NCBI GenBank assembly: GCA_964247055.1 | Contig: OZ176053.1 | Span: 1,488,001 to 1,552,000, forward strand | Length of the DNA: 64,000 bases | Reading direction: 5' to 3' | Source of the DNA: Paragordius varius | Lineage: Eukaryota; Nematomorpha | Shown: positions 12,444 to 24,199 of the stretch, piece by piece | Position numbering within the stretch: the first letter of the stretch is position 1 | Layout: every line of letters begins with the position of its first letter | Notes under the pieces: model-generated | Seen by the model: only the letters and a program-made list of their open reading frames with translations | Databases searched by the model: none | Told to the model about the DNA's origin: nothing | Position numbers and translations under genes: made by a program

Positions 12444-14537
12444 CAGTGGTACTCAAACCGCGGCCCGCGGGCCGCATGCGGCCCTAAGAGTGCTTTAAAA
12501 TTGCCCTATGACCATATTGATACTTAATTATATTTTTTATTGATGAATTTTTAAAATACACATAAACGTTTCGCTTATTTTATTATCAATTTATTTTCTT
12601 TAGATCTATTTCGTAATTTCTATTTTTTACCCAATTTGGTAGAAAAATTTCCCTATATAAAATGAAATTTTTGGCACACGTTGCCTCTGTTTCTGTATTC
12701 ATTTTTTATTTTGAAATTTTTATTGAATTCCTTTTTTGTATTTAAGCAAGCTTTTCACCCAAACTTGCATTTACCTATTCTTTTCATAGCGATCCTACAT
12801 CATTTTTTATAACTCCCATAAAATATTTTTCAAATCAAATCATTAAATTTTCACCTATTTTATAGCATAATTCAAATATTCCTATTTTTGCAAAAATTTA
12901 CATAATATTTAAATATAAATTCAAAGGATGACATCCAATGCTAAAAAACGTAAATCTGATAAAAATCGCTCTTTGAAAAGGAGGAAGAAAAATTTTTTGT
13001 CGTTTTTGAAAATGTTGATACCTGCCTTATATGCAAGGACAACATAATTATAAAAAATACATTATTGAAAGACATTCAATCCATCATTCTCATAAATTAT
13101 CAAAAAATCACGAGGAAAGAAACGAAATAATTACAAAATTAAGGAATTATACCAGGAAAATCTATTATTTTTATAGCTTTCTCCCAGGAAAAGCTGTAAC
13201 ATTAGCTTCGTATGAAATTTGTTATATTTTAGAAAAAAATATGAACCCGTTTACTGATTCCCAACTAATAAAAGAATGTCTAATAAGTGGTAGCACTTTT
13301 TTCGATAATAATGGTATATCTATGAAAAAAATTGGTTTAGATCTGCACAAATGGCTGTCCCTTTATGAAACGAAGGATTTATCCCTCTTCTGAAAAACAA
13401 ATATAATTTGAAAAATATTTACTCAACAGCAAAACTTGGTTTCCCGTGTAAAAGATGAATCACTCAATGTAATTAAAACGATTGTGGATATAGTTAACCA
13501 CATCCGAGAACAGTCGTAAATTTTAAACCTTCTGAAAGATATCCACAGTGAGTTTGATGGTATTCTTTTGTACACCGCTGTGAGATGGCTAAGCCTTAGC
13601 AAAGTATTAAATAGATTTTTTGTTTTGAGACATGAGATTGTATTATTTATAAAAAACAACAGAAAGTTTGATGAGGAAATTAATAGTGACCATTGGTGGG
13701 TATTGCCTATCTTTGCGACATTTACTTATAAACTTAGTCTATACAAGTTTTTAAGGGAGCAAAATAATAACCCAATTTGCTAATCAAATATTTGCTTTTG
13801 AAGAAAAAATAATAATATATAAACAAGAATTTATAAATTAAACACTCCTATATTTTCCAACAAATAGACAATCATTTTGCATTTTTATCTAATGAAATGA
13901 AATTCAGATTTGAAGAAAGAAATATTAAAAATTGGTTAAAACTCGTGGAAAATCCATGGTATGGATATATCCAATATTAAGCAACTTGAGCATCTCGGTT
14001 TTGATCAGGCGCATATTGAAGTTGTAGATTCTAAATGATTCCAAGGGGCTATATTCAAGGAGAATCGTAGGGAAGAAAGATATGCAGAGTTTTGGCAAGA
14101 TGTGCCAAATAAATATGAAAATATAAAAAAATGTGCTCAAGTTATCCTAACTGTTTTTTCTCAAGTTATCCGTGGACAGCATATTCAAAAATAAGGTATC
14201 TCAAGAATAGATACAGAAATCGCTTAACCGATAATCATATGGACGACGTATTAAGATTGATCTGTCATGAGGCGAAAGCAAATTTGTCAAAAATTATTGG
14301 TTAATATCAAAATAAATGTTGTTATAAAAATATTTAATTTTTTAAAATAAATGGTGCAAAACGAGTTTTTAGTTGGATTTACATGCGATCCGCAAAAAAT
14401 TAATTGTGCTGATTTAGAGTAAAAATATGTGCATATGTGTCAAATAGCTATGGAATATTTGCTATTATAAGATTCTGGCCCTCGAAAAAAATATATATAT
14501 TATTTGGCCCGTCAAATTTTTTTCGTGAGTACCACTG
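12444..14537 (+). mobile_element. hAT DNA transposon, copy 2 (decayed)
   Basis: A 2.09-kb element of the same family as 7526-9966 but in the opposite orientation. Terminal CAGTGGTACTCA/TGAGTACCACTG repeats and a perfect 8-bp duplication GTTTAAAA (12436-12443 and 14538-14545). From 12929 there is a broken transposase: a BED-finger-like CLICKDN region, then FSQEKL, and TAVRWLSLSKVLNRFFVLRH, the conserved block of ZBED5/FAM200/GTF2IRD2-type hAT transposases. Several frame breaks and stops are present. It interrupts a mariner-type MITE (D1). Confidence 0.92.
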
Positions 14538-14622
14538 GTTTAAAAGGTATGGCTATCATATGAAAATAATTTTTTATTTTTATATTTTTAACTTTTTGTT
14601 CGTATAATATCAATTTTTACTT
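14538..14622. mobile_element. MITE family D, copy D1 right part
   Basis: Continuation of D1 beyond hAT copy 2. It reads AAGGTATGGCTATC, then TTTTTATATTTTTAACTTTT and CGTATAATATCAATTTTTAC, the expected inverse end. Confidence 0.72.
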
Positions 14623-14872
14623 TTACAAAAACTCTGGACTCAAATATACCCATTTTTTTCCTAAAAAATATTAATCTTTACCACCAATAATCCAATAAAG
14701 TAGAAATCCAAAAGCAAAAAACTAAAAATTTTTTTTGAAATTAAACAAACCAAAAAGCATAAAAAAACTAAAAATGTTTATTTGTGAACACAGTTTTTAT
14801 GAATGATATTAATTAATGTAGTAAGCACAGATAGAAATTTTACATTGTGGGTTTGTATAAATATATTATATA

Positions 14873-15067
14873 CAGTATGAGTAAGTATAACATGTCAGAA
14901 AGTTATTAATTATTGCCAAATAGCTATATACAATAAAGGGCAATATTATTGGCTTTTAGTTATTTTTTCAATTTTTACTCTATTATTAGTCAATAATTCT
15001 CTTTACTGCATATGGTATTTGGCAATAATAAATAGCTTTCTAGCAATATATATACCTACTCTTACTG
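14873..15067. mobile_element. MITE family B, copy B2
   Basis: CAGTATGAGTAAGTATAAC left end, CTACTCTTACTG right end, and the same CAGAAAGTTATTAATTATTG arms as B1. Confidence 0.72.
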
Positions 15068-15324
15068 AATGTATTTGTGTGGGTGCAGGTATCAAATTTT
15101 TCAGGATATTCAATGAATCAAGAAAAAAACAGGTTATTTCAAATACATCATTTATAAAAAATACAGTTTTTTGGTTTAATCATACTTAAAAACAAAAATA
15201 TCATAAAATAAATTACATATAATACATATATACTAATGATAAACACAATGGTGTAAAGAGAGATTGGAATTAATTTGGTTTATACTTAGCTACAGTGTGG
15301 TTTTTTCACATCAGATATACACAT

Positions 15325-15614
15325 ATATATACCATTTACAATTCAAAATAACCCTTAAACAATTCAAATTCACCCACGAACAATTCAAATTCACCCTAAA
15401 AATATATTATGTGTTTTCAATCTAACATAACTTATCGGTAATATGAAATATACTTTTACGACATAGTTTATTATTTTTTCAGTATATTAATTTTAAACAG
15501 AATTTCATATTTTAATAATCTTAATAACACAAAATTTATTTTAGAGTGAATTCAAATCGTTCAAGGGTGAATTTGAATTATTCGATGGTGAATTTGAACT
15601 GTAAATGGTATATA
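15325..15614. mobile_element. MITE family A, copy A3
   Basis: TATATACCATTTACAATTCA left end and AACTGTAAATGGTATATA right end, with three ACAATTCAAATTCACCC-like units at the left and three inverse units at the right. Lies downstream of VAP. Confidence 0.85.
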
Positions 15615-16073
15615 TAGAAAGCGCAAAATAGGAATATAAAGAAAGAATAAAATAAAGGATATAATATAAAGAATGGGGAAGAGATTAAGATTGTATGTTT
15701 TTTAAGATACAGTCAGTCGATTGAAGTTCGAAATTTCAATGAAATTTTTAATGGATAGACCAATAGACCACAATACATATCGGAAGTAAGTAATTTGATA
15801 GTATGATATGGCAAACAAAATGATTTTGGTATATACATAATTATTACAGTTTAATCAAATCCGGTGTTTTAAAAAACAAAAAAAAACATAAAAAGTGCAG
15901 TTTTAACATCTTGTAAAGTGCGTTTCAAAGAAAAAAATGACATTTATCCATTTTTTCCAAATAAAAATTATATGGTATGTTAAAATGACACGATATAGTT
16001 TTACCCATAAAAATCAAAATGAAATATATGTTTATAATCAAAAGTTTAAATCCAAAATCAAAAAGAAGCACAT

Positions 16074-19000
16074 TTAAAAAAACATTTTTGCAATGATAAT
16101 GCCAACAAAAAAGGAGATTAGTAGTGCAATTAAGACAGGCATATTCATAAACAATTGCGTTAAGCTTGCTGTTTGGGGTCGCGAAGAAGTAGTACTGTAA
16201 GTACCTGTGGTTGTATTGCGTAAATCAGCGGTTATAGCTGGAATATTCCAAATCTGTGCATGATCTAAATTTGATATAAAAGAGAGAAATAAAAAATGGA
16301 AAAAATCCTTGATTTCCTTTCTAAATTGCACCTTTTATATGAAAAAATTTAATTTTTTTTTTACTTTTTTTAAAATTTTTATCAGAACACTAGATAAAAA
16401 CTGGAAAAACGGTTGGAAAAAAGGAGGAGATAAATAATTGAATTTAATGTGGCTTTTATAAAAAAAATTTAAATTTATAAGCATTAATGTATGGATAAAA
16501 AACTGGGAATACAACGGTTAAAATTAAAAATAAAAGGGAAAAATTATTGGTCTCGTTTTAAATGACTTTTTTAAATTTCCAAAGGGTTTAGGTTTTAATT
16601 ATATTATTACTATTATTTTCGAAAAAAATGAATGTGTAAATAGTATTTATGTATATATTAAAACAAAAAGTTAAAATAAAAATAGTAATGAATATAAATT
16701 AATAAATTAAATTTCTTAGAACCATTCGAAATGTCATAAAGCTTGGCTTTTTATATAATTATTATTGCTATTCGAAAATTATATGTATAATGAGATTCCT
16801 AGTGTTAATACTAAAAACTTATCGTGATTATATTTAAAAGACATAAGTTTAAAAGCTTTTAATTACACATCATCAAAATTTGTTTTGATATCAATTGGAA
16901 TTATATACATTACAGAAGTTAAAAAAACTTATTAAAACGGAAATCACAATTATATTTTGTTAATAATAATATACATTATTTTAGGGTACGGTTAAAACCA
17001 AAAATTTATAGCAAACATAGATGTAATGCTGGCAGATTTCATATTCCGTCTAAAACATTTTTTTCCCTTTATTGTCGTGTATTAATAAAATATTTCAAAA
17101 TTTTGTTATGGACTGATTGGGATTTTAAGGTTTTTTTATACAAATTTTAAATAAATTAAGGAATAAATCTGAAATCTTAACTTTTTTTCTATGTTATTTG
17201 TGGTGTTAAAAAGCGTTCCGCCTTTTCTTCCCCTAACAACTTTCAGCGCCTTATAATATACTGAAGAGAGCTAATTAATTAATTTTTACAATAGATTATC
17301 AAAAATCTATGCAATTACAAATCTTTGCCTACAAAAACTTGCATCTCTTACTAATTGCTTTTATATATATACCATTTACACTTCAAATTCACCCTCTGAA
17401 CAGTAAATACACCCTAAAATAAATTATATGTTTTTTCAAATGTTAACTATATAGTTTTTATATATTTAATAAATTCAAATATTGTCTGCAATTAATAATA
17501 CTGATAAAATAATAAACTAAGCAATAAAGATATATTTCTTTACATTAATAATGAGTTATATTATCCCGAAAACACATAATTTATTTTTAGGGTGAATTTG
17601 AATTGTTCAAGGATGAATTTGAATTGTAAATGGTATATATCTGTAAATATATGGAAAAAACCATCAGTCACGACCTAAACATAACTCAATTAACCAAAGA
17701 CGACTGTCTCGATTGCAAGTTATATTTGCTTAAAAATTTGAAAGTTCGCAAATGTTAGAGGAACAATGACCTGATGATAAGGAGGATTATTAAAAGAAAG
17801 TTAGAAATCGACAAAATTTTAAACTTCAATACTATATTAATCAAAAACATATGGGAAGAGAAAAAAAGGCATATGAAAGAATCATAGTTTTTCAAATGGG
17901 CGCACATTGAAATATAAAGATCAATAATTGTTTCTAATTACAATGAACCGCCCTTTAATGAACAACCCTTTGTTTTTTAAAATAAAAGGTGCCTATTAAC
18001 TTATGGATATGCTGAATGAACTATACAGTCCTAGTTTCTAAAGTTGCAATAGTTTAAGTATACCTTACTGTAAAAATACTAGTATTTCTATGTCATATAA
18101 GCCACCGAATAGAATTAAAAATTATTGATATCCACACCCTATATTTTCAATATTTATTTTTTCGATCTTACGCCTAATATAAAACAGATGTTGCTACAAT
18201 CACAATAAATTACATTTTTTGTCAAAAATACCATTTAATTTTATGTGGGTGGGTTACCAAATTATCCATATTTAGTTTTAACATTTTAAATAAACAGTTT
18301 TATTTATATTAAAAAAAAATTTTTCAATATAAACTTTCACTCAAATCTAAAATATGCCTAAAATCTTTTTTTATTTTAAAAAGGACTAACTATTTTGGAA
18401 AAAAAGCAAGATACAAATCTATACTCTTTTTGATTGATTATCTATTAAAATAAGATGAAACATTATTTACTTAAAACTTTTTATCTAAAAATCAATTAAT
18501 AATGATTAGTACTCGTCCTTTTTGTCATAAAAACATTTTTAAGCCTAAATTTTAAGCGTGAACAAATCAAGATTTTTTTCCATAAAACTTGTAAGATAAA
18601 GCAAATTTTTATATGTTTTAAAAAATATATGACAATTTTTAATTAACTATTTCATAAAAACCACGACCTCAAACAAAAAAATCACAGTATTAAATATAAA
18701 TTTTATTTTTTAAAAATAAACCAATTTAAATGATCCTAACTGTAATAGAGAAAGAATATTATAACATAGTATATTTCTAATTATATATACTCTTAGATTC
18801 TCTTTTAAACCATTGATTTTATATATAAAAATTACATATTTAGGGGCTTATTTTGTCAGCATTTTTATTCTTGAAACCGATAAGAAATATTCCGACTAAC
18901 AATTTTATTTAAGCGATATATACGTAGCAAAAAAAAGCAGGATTCATTAAAATAAATAAAAACCCAATGCCTATACACCTATAATTATTATTCCAGCTAG

Positions 19001-20482
19001 AATTATGAGTGCATGTTAGATAATTCATAATTACTCCATCAAAATTTTACCTAATTTGGCACATAACCCTAACATCTACAATTTCCAATCCAAATTTTGC
19101 CCCTATCAAACCCTTGAAATTAAACCATTCAGCTTTTAGCTTTTACTAAGTGAAAATTAATACTTTGCATACAAAAAATGAAAAGATAAATTTTTTAAAG
19201 ACCGTGAATACCGTTTACGTTGGGCTGGTCACATCCATAGAGTTCAAGAAACAAACTGGATAAAGTTTGTACAATATCATATTCAACTAAAAATAAAAAC
19301 AAAAAAAGGCGGTAGACCTCATAAAACCTGGCAATCCATTGCTATTCAATAAGACACCTAGTTGACTTTCTCGATAAAAAATCGAACAAACTGTAGTAGA
19401 CAGAAAGAAATGGAAAACTAAAACACGCTTACCTCCTTTAATAGGAGAAAATAGCGCATAAAGGTGATATAATTAACTACTTAACAATCGGCAAAATTGT
19501 TAATAGGAGTAAAAATTAAAATGACAAATTAAAAAACAAAAAGGTTTATTTTTTATAAAAGCAGCCATATTTTTAAACCTTGGCCGTTTATGTATACCAT
19601 CGTTTTGAGTTGCAAAATAAAGAATCGGATATGTAAATGGTTGCCCGCTCAAAAAGTTTTCACGATTGCAATCAATTATATAATAAAAAAAATCAAAATT
19701 AAACATTTTTACCTCTATAACGTTGGTCACCACCGTTGTTAGATTTTTGGGGAACCAAATTGTCAAATCTGTTATCAGCTGTTTCTTTCCCTCCCTTCGA
19801 TGACTGCTCAACGGCTGATGATGGGCCATGAGGTGTAGATGTCGCATTTAATTTGGTTGAAGGGCCAACAATGTTTCGTAATCTCAGAGCAGACGTTTCA
19901 TCAAACATATCCAAGTTATTACCGTGTGAAATATTGTTATCAGGACTAAAATTTGCTGTTTTATGTGCCAAACTCTGTGCCTTAAAAATATAAGATTGGA
20001 AAAAAACCTCAGAACGATCCAAATGAGAGTTTTCGAAAACGCATTTGAGCTTGGTGTTAACCACTTCATTTTGATCACATTCTTTCCACTATAATTATAT
20101 AAATAATATAAAAATAAAACCATTTTTTCCATATCAATAGGAGGTGTTGGGGCTTTTATAGATTGAACCATAAACTTATGTTTGGTTTTATCAAGGGATT
20201 CAAAATCAAACGGTTGAAGCATAACTATAGGGGTTAAAACTTATAAACTTGCAACATCTACCGTTGATTGAGGTTCTATGGTACCACTATTGGGCCTTAC
20301 ACAATACATCTTGGGAGCTGTTGTTTTAACTTTAAAACAAACAGGATAATCAACCACATTGTGTAATTTTAGGTATGAGGTAACGACTTCATTAAAAGGA
20401 CCTAAAATATATATTATTTAGTAAAACCAGTAAAAACTAATTCGTTTGGGGGATCTAATTTTATCAATTGCGTCTTTTCCAT
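16074..20482 (-). CDS. VAPA: VAMP-associated protein (VAP-A/B, MSP-domain ER tether)
   Basis: Tail-anchored ER protein whose MSP domain binds FFAT motifs and holds ER-organelle contacts. Minus-strand exons are 20482-20428, 20401-20249, 20224-20121, 20088-19713 and 16264-16074 (TAA), 292 residues, and every phase fits. The MSP domain begins with [20 protein letters not shown] and includes [20 protein letters not shown], the FFAT-contact surface, then VAIMLQPFDF and KHKFMVQSI. The linker is Ser/Asn-rich and lacks the clear coiled coil of vertebrate VAPs. The last exon ends in the anchor [19 protein letters not shown], including the GxxxA-like small-residue pattern. The ATG at 20482 was chosen because it lies about eight residues before LDPP, as in known VAPs; the frame stays open further upstream. 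The first three introns are only 26, 24 and 32 bp, whereas the fourth is 3,448 bp and holds a MITE and a LINE relic. An in-frame 27-bp stretch in exon 4 may be one more tiny intron. Confidence 0.9.
17366..17640. mobile_element. MITE family A, copy A4 (VAP intron 4)
   Basis: TATATACCATTTACACTTCA left end and AATTGTAAATGGTATATA right end. The core is inverted relative to the other copies (AACACATAATTTATTTTTAG on the right). Confidence 0.83.
19199..19420 (+). mobile_element. LINE 3' end relic (VAP intron 4)
   Basis: Translates to [19 protein letters not shown], then [13 protein letters not shown], and after stops DRKKWK-like sequence. This is the usual C-terminal LRWxGHxxR...GRPxxxW block of LINE proteins. 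Antisense to VAP. Confidence 0.65.
20089..20120 (-). other. 32-bp intron of VAP (intron 3)
   Basis: On the minus strand it starts GTTTTATTTT and ends AATTATAG. Removal at phase 0 joins DMEKM to WKECDQNE, matching DMEAVWKE of vertebrate VAP. It is not a multiple of three and would break the frame if kept. Confidence 0.87.
20225..20248 (-). other. 24-bp intron of VAP (intron 2)
   Basis: On the minus strand it starts GTTTATAAG and ends CCCCTATAG. Reading through gives a stop (TAA) after two codons. Removal restores STVDVAIMLQPFDF, which aligns gap-free with vertebrate VAP STVTVSVMLQPFDY. Confidence 0.87.
20402..20427 (-). other. 26-bp intron of VAP (intron 1)
   Basis: On the minus strand it starts GTTTTACT and ends ATTTTAG. 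Removing it joins LVFTG to PFNEVV, the exact VAP sequence order. It joins at phase 1 with no residue gained or lost against the family. Confidence 0.85.
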
Positions 20483-20926
20483 TGCCAGATTTATCTTTTG
20501 GTTACTATTTAGCTCATAAAAGTCAACAGATGGATTATATATTAATTCTCTAAATTTTTTCCATATGATATATTTTAGTATTTGACAACTGGTGTATGGA
20601 AGGGCAGCAAGGGACGTCTTTTGTGGACAGTGGAGACATGGGTCTGCTACACCCTTTTCTTGATACACCTTGATATAAAATTTTCAATCGGAATTCAAAA
20701 ATTAAATGGCTTTTTTGTGATGCATAAAAACAATATAATGATTTAAGTTAAAACATCAAATACTTGGTCGATAAATAAAATGAGATACATCTTGTGTTGA
20801 ACAAAAAATAAAATACTTTATATACATTTTTTAATCTATATGCTGTATTGTTTGTTTATCTTTTTCCTTATTTCATAAATTTTCGGCTGGATAAAGTTAC
20901 GTTCAGAGGAAAGAGACGTGACTTAA

Positions 20927-22107
20927 CATTTCGATTCAAATTAGGGTATCTAAATATCCCAGACAATTTTAAATTAATATTTTTGAAAAACTACTGAAGG
21001 AAACGGTCCCTCTAATTTATGCTTCTATCGTAATAAAATTTTGTTAACACTTGGATACAACACACTCATTTTAGTCCTTCGATTCAAATTGGGGTAGTTA
21101 TATACCCCAGGCCTGTTTAAAATTAAATTCTTTAAAAAATATAGAAGGAATCGAAACCATGGCAAAATTTTGCACTTATCTAACAATAATAAACCGAAAT
21201 ATATAAAAAATTTTATTCAAAAATACTTGATATGACTTATTTTAAGCTAAAACTGAAAGGTAAAAATTTCGTCACGTGACATGTGTCAAATTGTAAAATT
21301 GAAAAGTAATACAAACTAAACCGCTTTTTCTATTTCTATCAATGTTAGGTAATTTATATAAAAAATTAGCTTTAGTTTTACCCTTAAAATTAAATAAAAA
21401 CGATATTTTGCAATAATTTTGTAAAATAAAAATGGCGTCGAAGTAGTTTGAGATGGAGCTTTTTTTTCAAAACAAAATTTTATCAAGATGTTTTGGCATT
21501 TTTATATAATATTTATCAGGATAGAAGCATAAATTTAAATTGGGACCGTTTCCTTCAGTAGTTTTTTAAAAATATTAATTTAAATTTAGTCTGGGGTATT
21601 TAGATACCCCAATTTGAATCGAAGTGTTAAAAAAAAGTTCCATGTCAAACTACTTCGACGCCATTTTTGGTTGGTTGGTTTTTCCTAAGTCGTAAACGAC
21701 TTTTTGGATATAGTTTTAACTATTTCTTTTCTTTTTTTTTAAATTTTTGCAAAATATTGTCTTCATTTATTTTAAGGGAAAAATTAAAGCTAATTTTTTA
21801 TTAAAATTACATCTAATATAGAAATAAAAAAAAGCGTGTAATTTTGTATTATTTTTTAATTTTACCATTTCACACATGTCACGTTGACGGTATTTTTACT
21901 TTTTCGGTTTTGGCTTAGTAACATCAAGTATTTTTTAAATAAATTTTTTTATATATTTCGGTTTATTAATGTTATAAAAAAGCTAAATTTTGCCATGGTT
22001 TCGATTCCTTCCATACTTTTTAAAGTATTTGATTTTAAACAGCCCTGGGCTATCCAACTACCCTAATTTGAATTGAAGGACTAAAATGAATGTGTTGTAT
22101 CCAAGTG
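20927..22107. mobile_element. TTAA-flanked element E, outer copy (E1), holding an inverted inner copy
   Basis: Starts after TTAA (20923-20926) and ends before TTAA (22108-22111). The left end CATTTCGATTCAAATTAGGG and the right end TGTTGTATCCAAGTG define the family. It is split by a second copy at 21048-21626. Without the insert it is about 600 bp. The TTAA target suggests a piggyBac-type non-autonomous element. Confidence 0.75.
21048..21626. mobile_element. Element E, inner copy (E2)
   Basis: A 579-bp copy in inverse orientation inside E1, bounded by TTAA (21044-21047 and 21627-21630). Ends CACTTGGATACAACACACTC and TTTGAATCGAAGTG. Includes the AAAAATGGCGTCGAAGTAG segment seen in all copies. 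Confidence 0.78.
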
Positions 22108-23054
22108 TTAAATGTTTTTTATTACTGATCTTCGAGTGTACACCTGCTGGCTTAAGTAAATTTGCTTAACGTGCTACGCTTAATTTTCAAGTCAAGTGCA
22201 ATTTATTTATCACCCCACCCATTATATCATTTATTTCCCTATTGCATTCAGGATTTAAATAATTTCAAAAAAATGTCGGCAAAAAATATTGAGATGAGAA
22301 TTTCTTACAATTTTACATTATTAAATTTTTTTAATGCGCCCAAAACCTTGATGAAAGCATATTTTTAAATTCGCAATACTTTAAACTTTTTAAGACACTC
22401 AAATTTCAAATCGTAATATAAAACAGTAATTAAAAGGTAATGGAGTGTTAATAGGAAATCAGTATTTGCTGGTTATACAGAACTATTTTGATAATGCATC
22501 TTCTACAAATGGAAATATTATAATACCACAATTTTGACTAATTTTATCATAAGAGGCCAATCTAACACCTTGGTTAAGGTGACCAGGAAGGAAAAAGCGG
22601 GACAAATCTGAGAAATGGGGGGGGGTTATAAGGTGGGGTGTACAACCAAAAATTTTTATACAAAAAATTTATTGTAGTATTTATTTATTTTTAACACAAA
22701 TATATAATATATATAAAAAAAATATTTAAATCCTTGGTATATTTTTTATTTGAGTGAATGCGTTTTAGCAGATTGTCATCATTTTATAAAATATTGTAGA
22801 AGTCTCTACAAGAATTTGTTAAATTATATTTGACAGATAACACGGCCTTTAAAGTCCCAACATTTAAATTTGATTTTTATGTCCACATCTGATTTACTGT
22901 GAACGCGCTCAGTAGCAGCGTTGGTTCCACGTAAAGATAATGCAACTACAATTTTTAAAATATTGGAACATAGTTTGTTTCAAAATGATGAAATATTTCT
23001 AACCATTTCTTTTCGACTGTATTTTTTGTTGTCCATAATTTAAGTTTTTCATTA

Positions 23055-24164
23055 CACTGGACAACAAATTTTTCTGCCACTCGAGTTTTTGCATTTTCTG
23101 ATATTTAGTATCATTCTAACAGTAAATCCGAAATAAAAATTATAACCCGATGGAAGAAATTTGTATAATTTGATTTTTTTGATTATGTGCCCTTTTATCA
23201 AAATTTTACTAAAAAATGATTTTCTTTGAAAATATACAAGTAATGCCCTTTTGTAATATATCATTCGAAAGAGTAATAAAAACTTTATATAATGCATACT
23301 AATATGTATTACATCGACAGTTAATATTGGACACAAAGAGCGACAAACGCGCGAAGCGAGAGCATTTTTTTTAATTATTATATTTTTAAAACTAATGGAT
23401 GAAAATAGCTCAAACTTTGTTTAGATGGTGATGAATGTCCAAAAAAGGTAACACAAGAAAGTTTTTTTGATTAAAACATTTTATTGCTTTTATGTAACTC
23501 AAAACAGCCATTTTTAAGTTTTTTATTTTTTAAAAATTACCATCTCATCAATATTAATTTATTTTCTTTACGAGGCTGATAATTTCGAAATTTTAAAGTT
23601 AAATACAAAGTTTAGGGTATTTTTGATCTTTTATAGCCATTATGTAATAAATTTACAGTTATAACTATGCATTTTAGTATCCACTAGGCAAAATATTTAT
23701 GATAATAATAATTTTTATTAAAAAAGCAAACCAAAAGCTTTTTTAAACATTTTTTTAAATTAAATACTAATATAACCCTGATAATTATATTAAAATAATT
23801 TATATGATTTTCAAATTAGTTTGTCTGTGAAAATTCTTGACTTATTTAAGGATTAAAAATTTCGACCATTTAATCAAAATAACTTTTACATCCGATTGAT
23901 TTAAATGACTTACTACCATTTAAAAGATTTGAGCTCTTTCGAATGACATAAAATACATGGCTTCATATCTAAAACTTTTAATTTTCAAAATTTGGAGTTT
24001 AATGTTAAATCGGGGCCAAAAATTATCGATAAACTCTAATATAAAAAAATTCTTCCATGTAAGACCAATTTTCTTTTCAGATATACTAATTATGTACTTT
24101 AATGAAATAAATTTAAAATTTACAAGAATGGCAGTTAAAAAAAGTTAAAATTTGTTGTCTAGTG
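23055..24164. mobile_element. Harbinger-like non-autonomous element F1
   Basis: A 1.1-kb element with terminal CACTGGACAACAAATTTTTC and its inverse AAAATTTGTTGTCTAGTG, flanked by TTA on both sides. It shares a long body with F2, for example CGAAAGAGTAATAAAAACTT. The 3-bp TWA duplication suits PIF/Harbinger. No coding frame is evident. Confidence 0.7.
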
Positions 24165-24199
24165 TTATTAATATATTTTATAACTAATGATATTTTAGA

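Larger units (their letters stand above)
14623..16073. other. Intergenic, downstream of VAP
   Basis: Holds MITEs B2 and A3 only. The last 450 bp are probably partly VAP 3' UTR. Confidence 0.5.
16265..19712 (-). other. 3.4-kb fourth intron of VAP
   Basis: Long intron between the linker exon and the membrane-anchor exon (phase 1 on both sides). It holds MITE copy A4 (17366-17640) and a LINE 3' relic (19199-19420). The rest is AT-rich sequence in which I see no exon. An extra exon whose length is a multiple of three cannot be ruled out. Confidence 0.7.
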
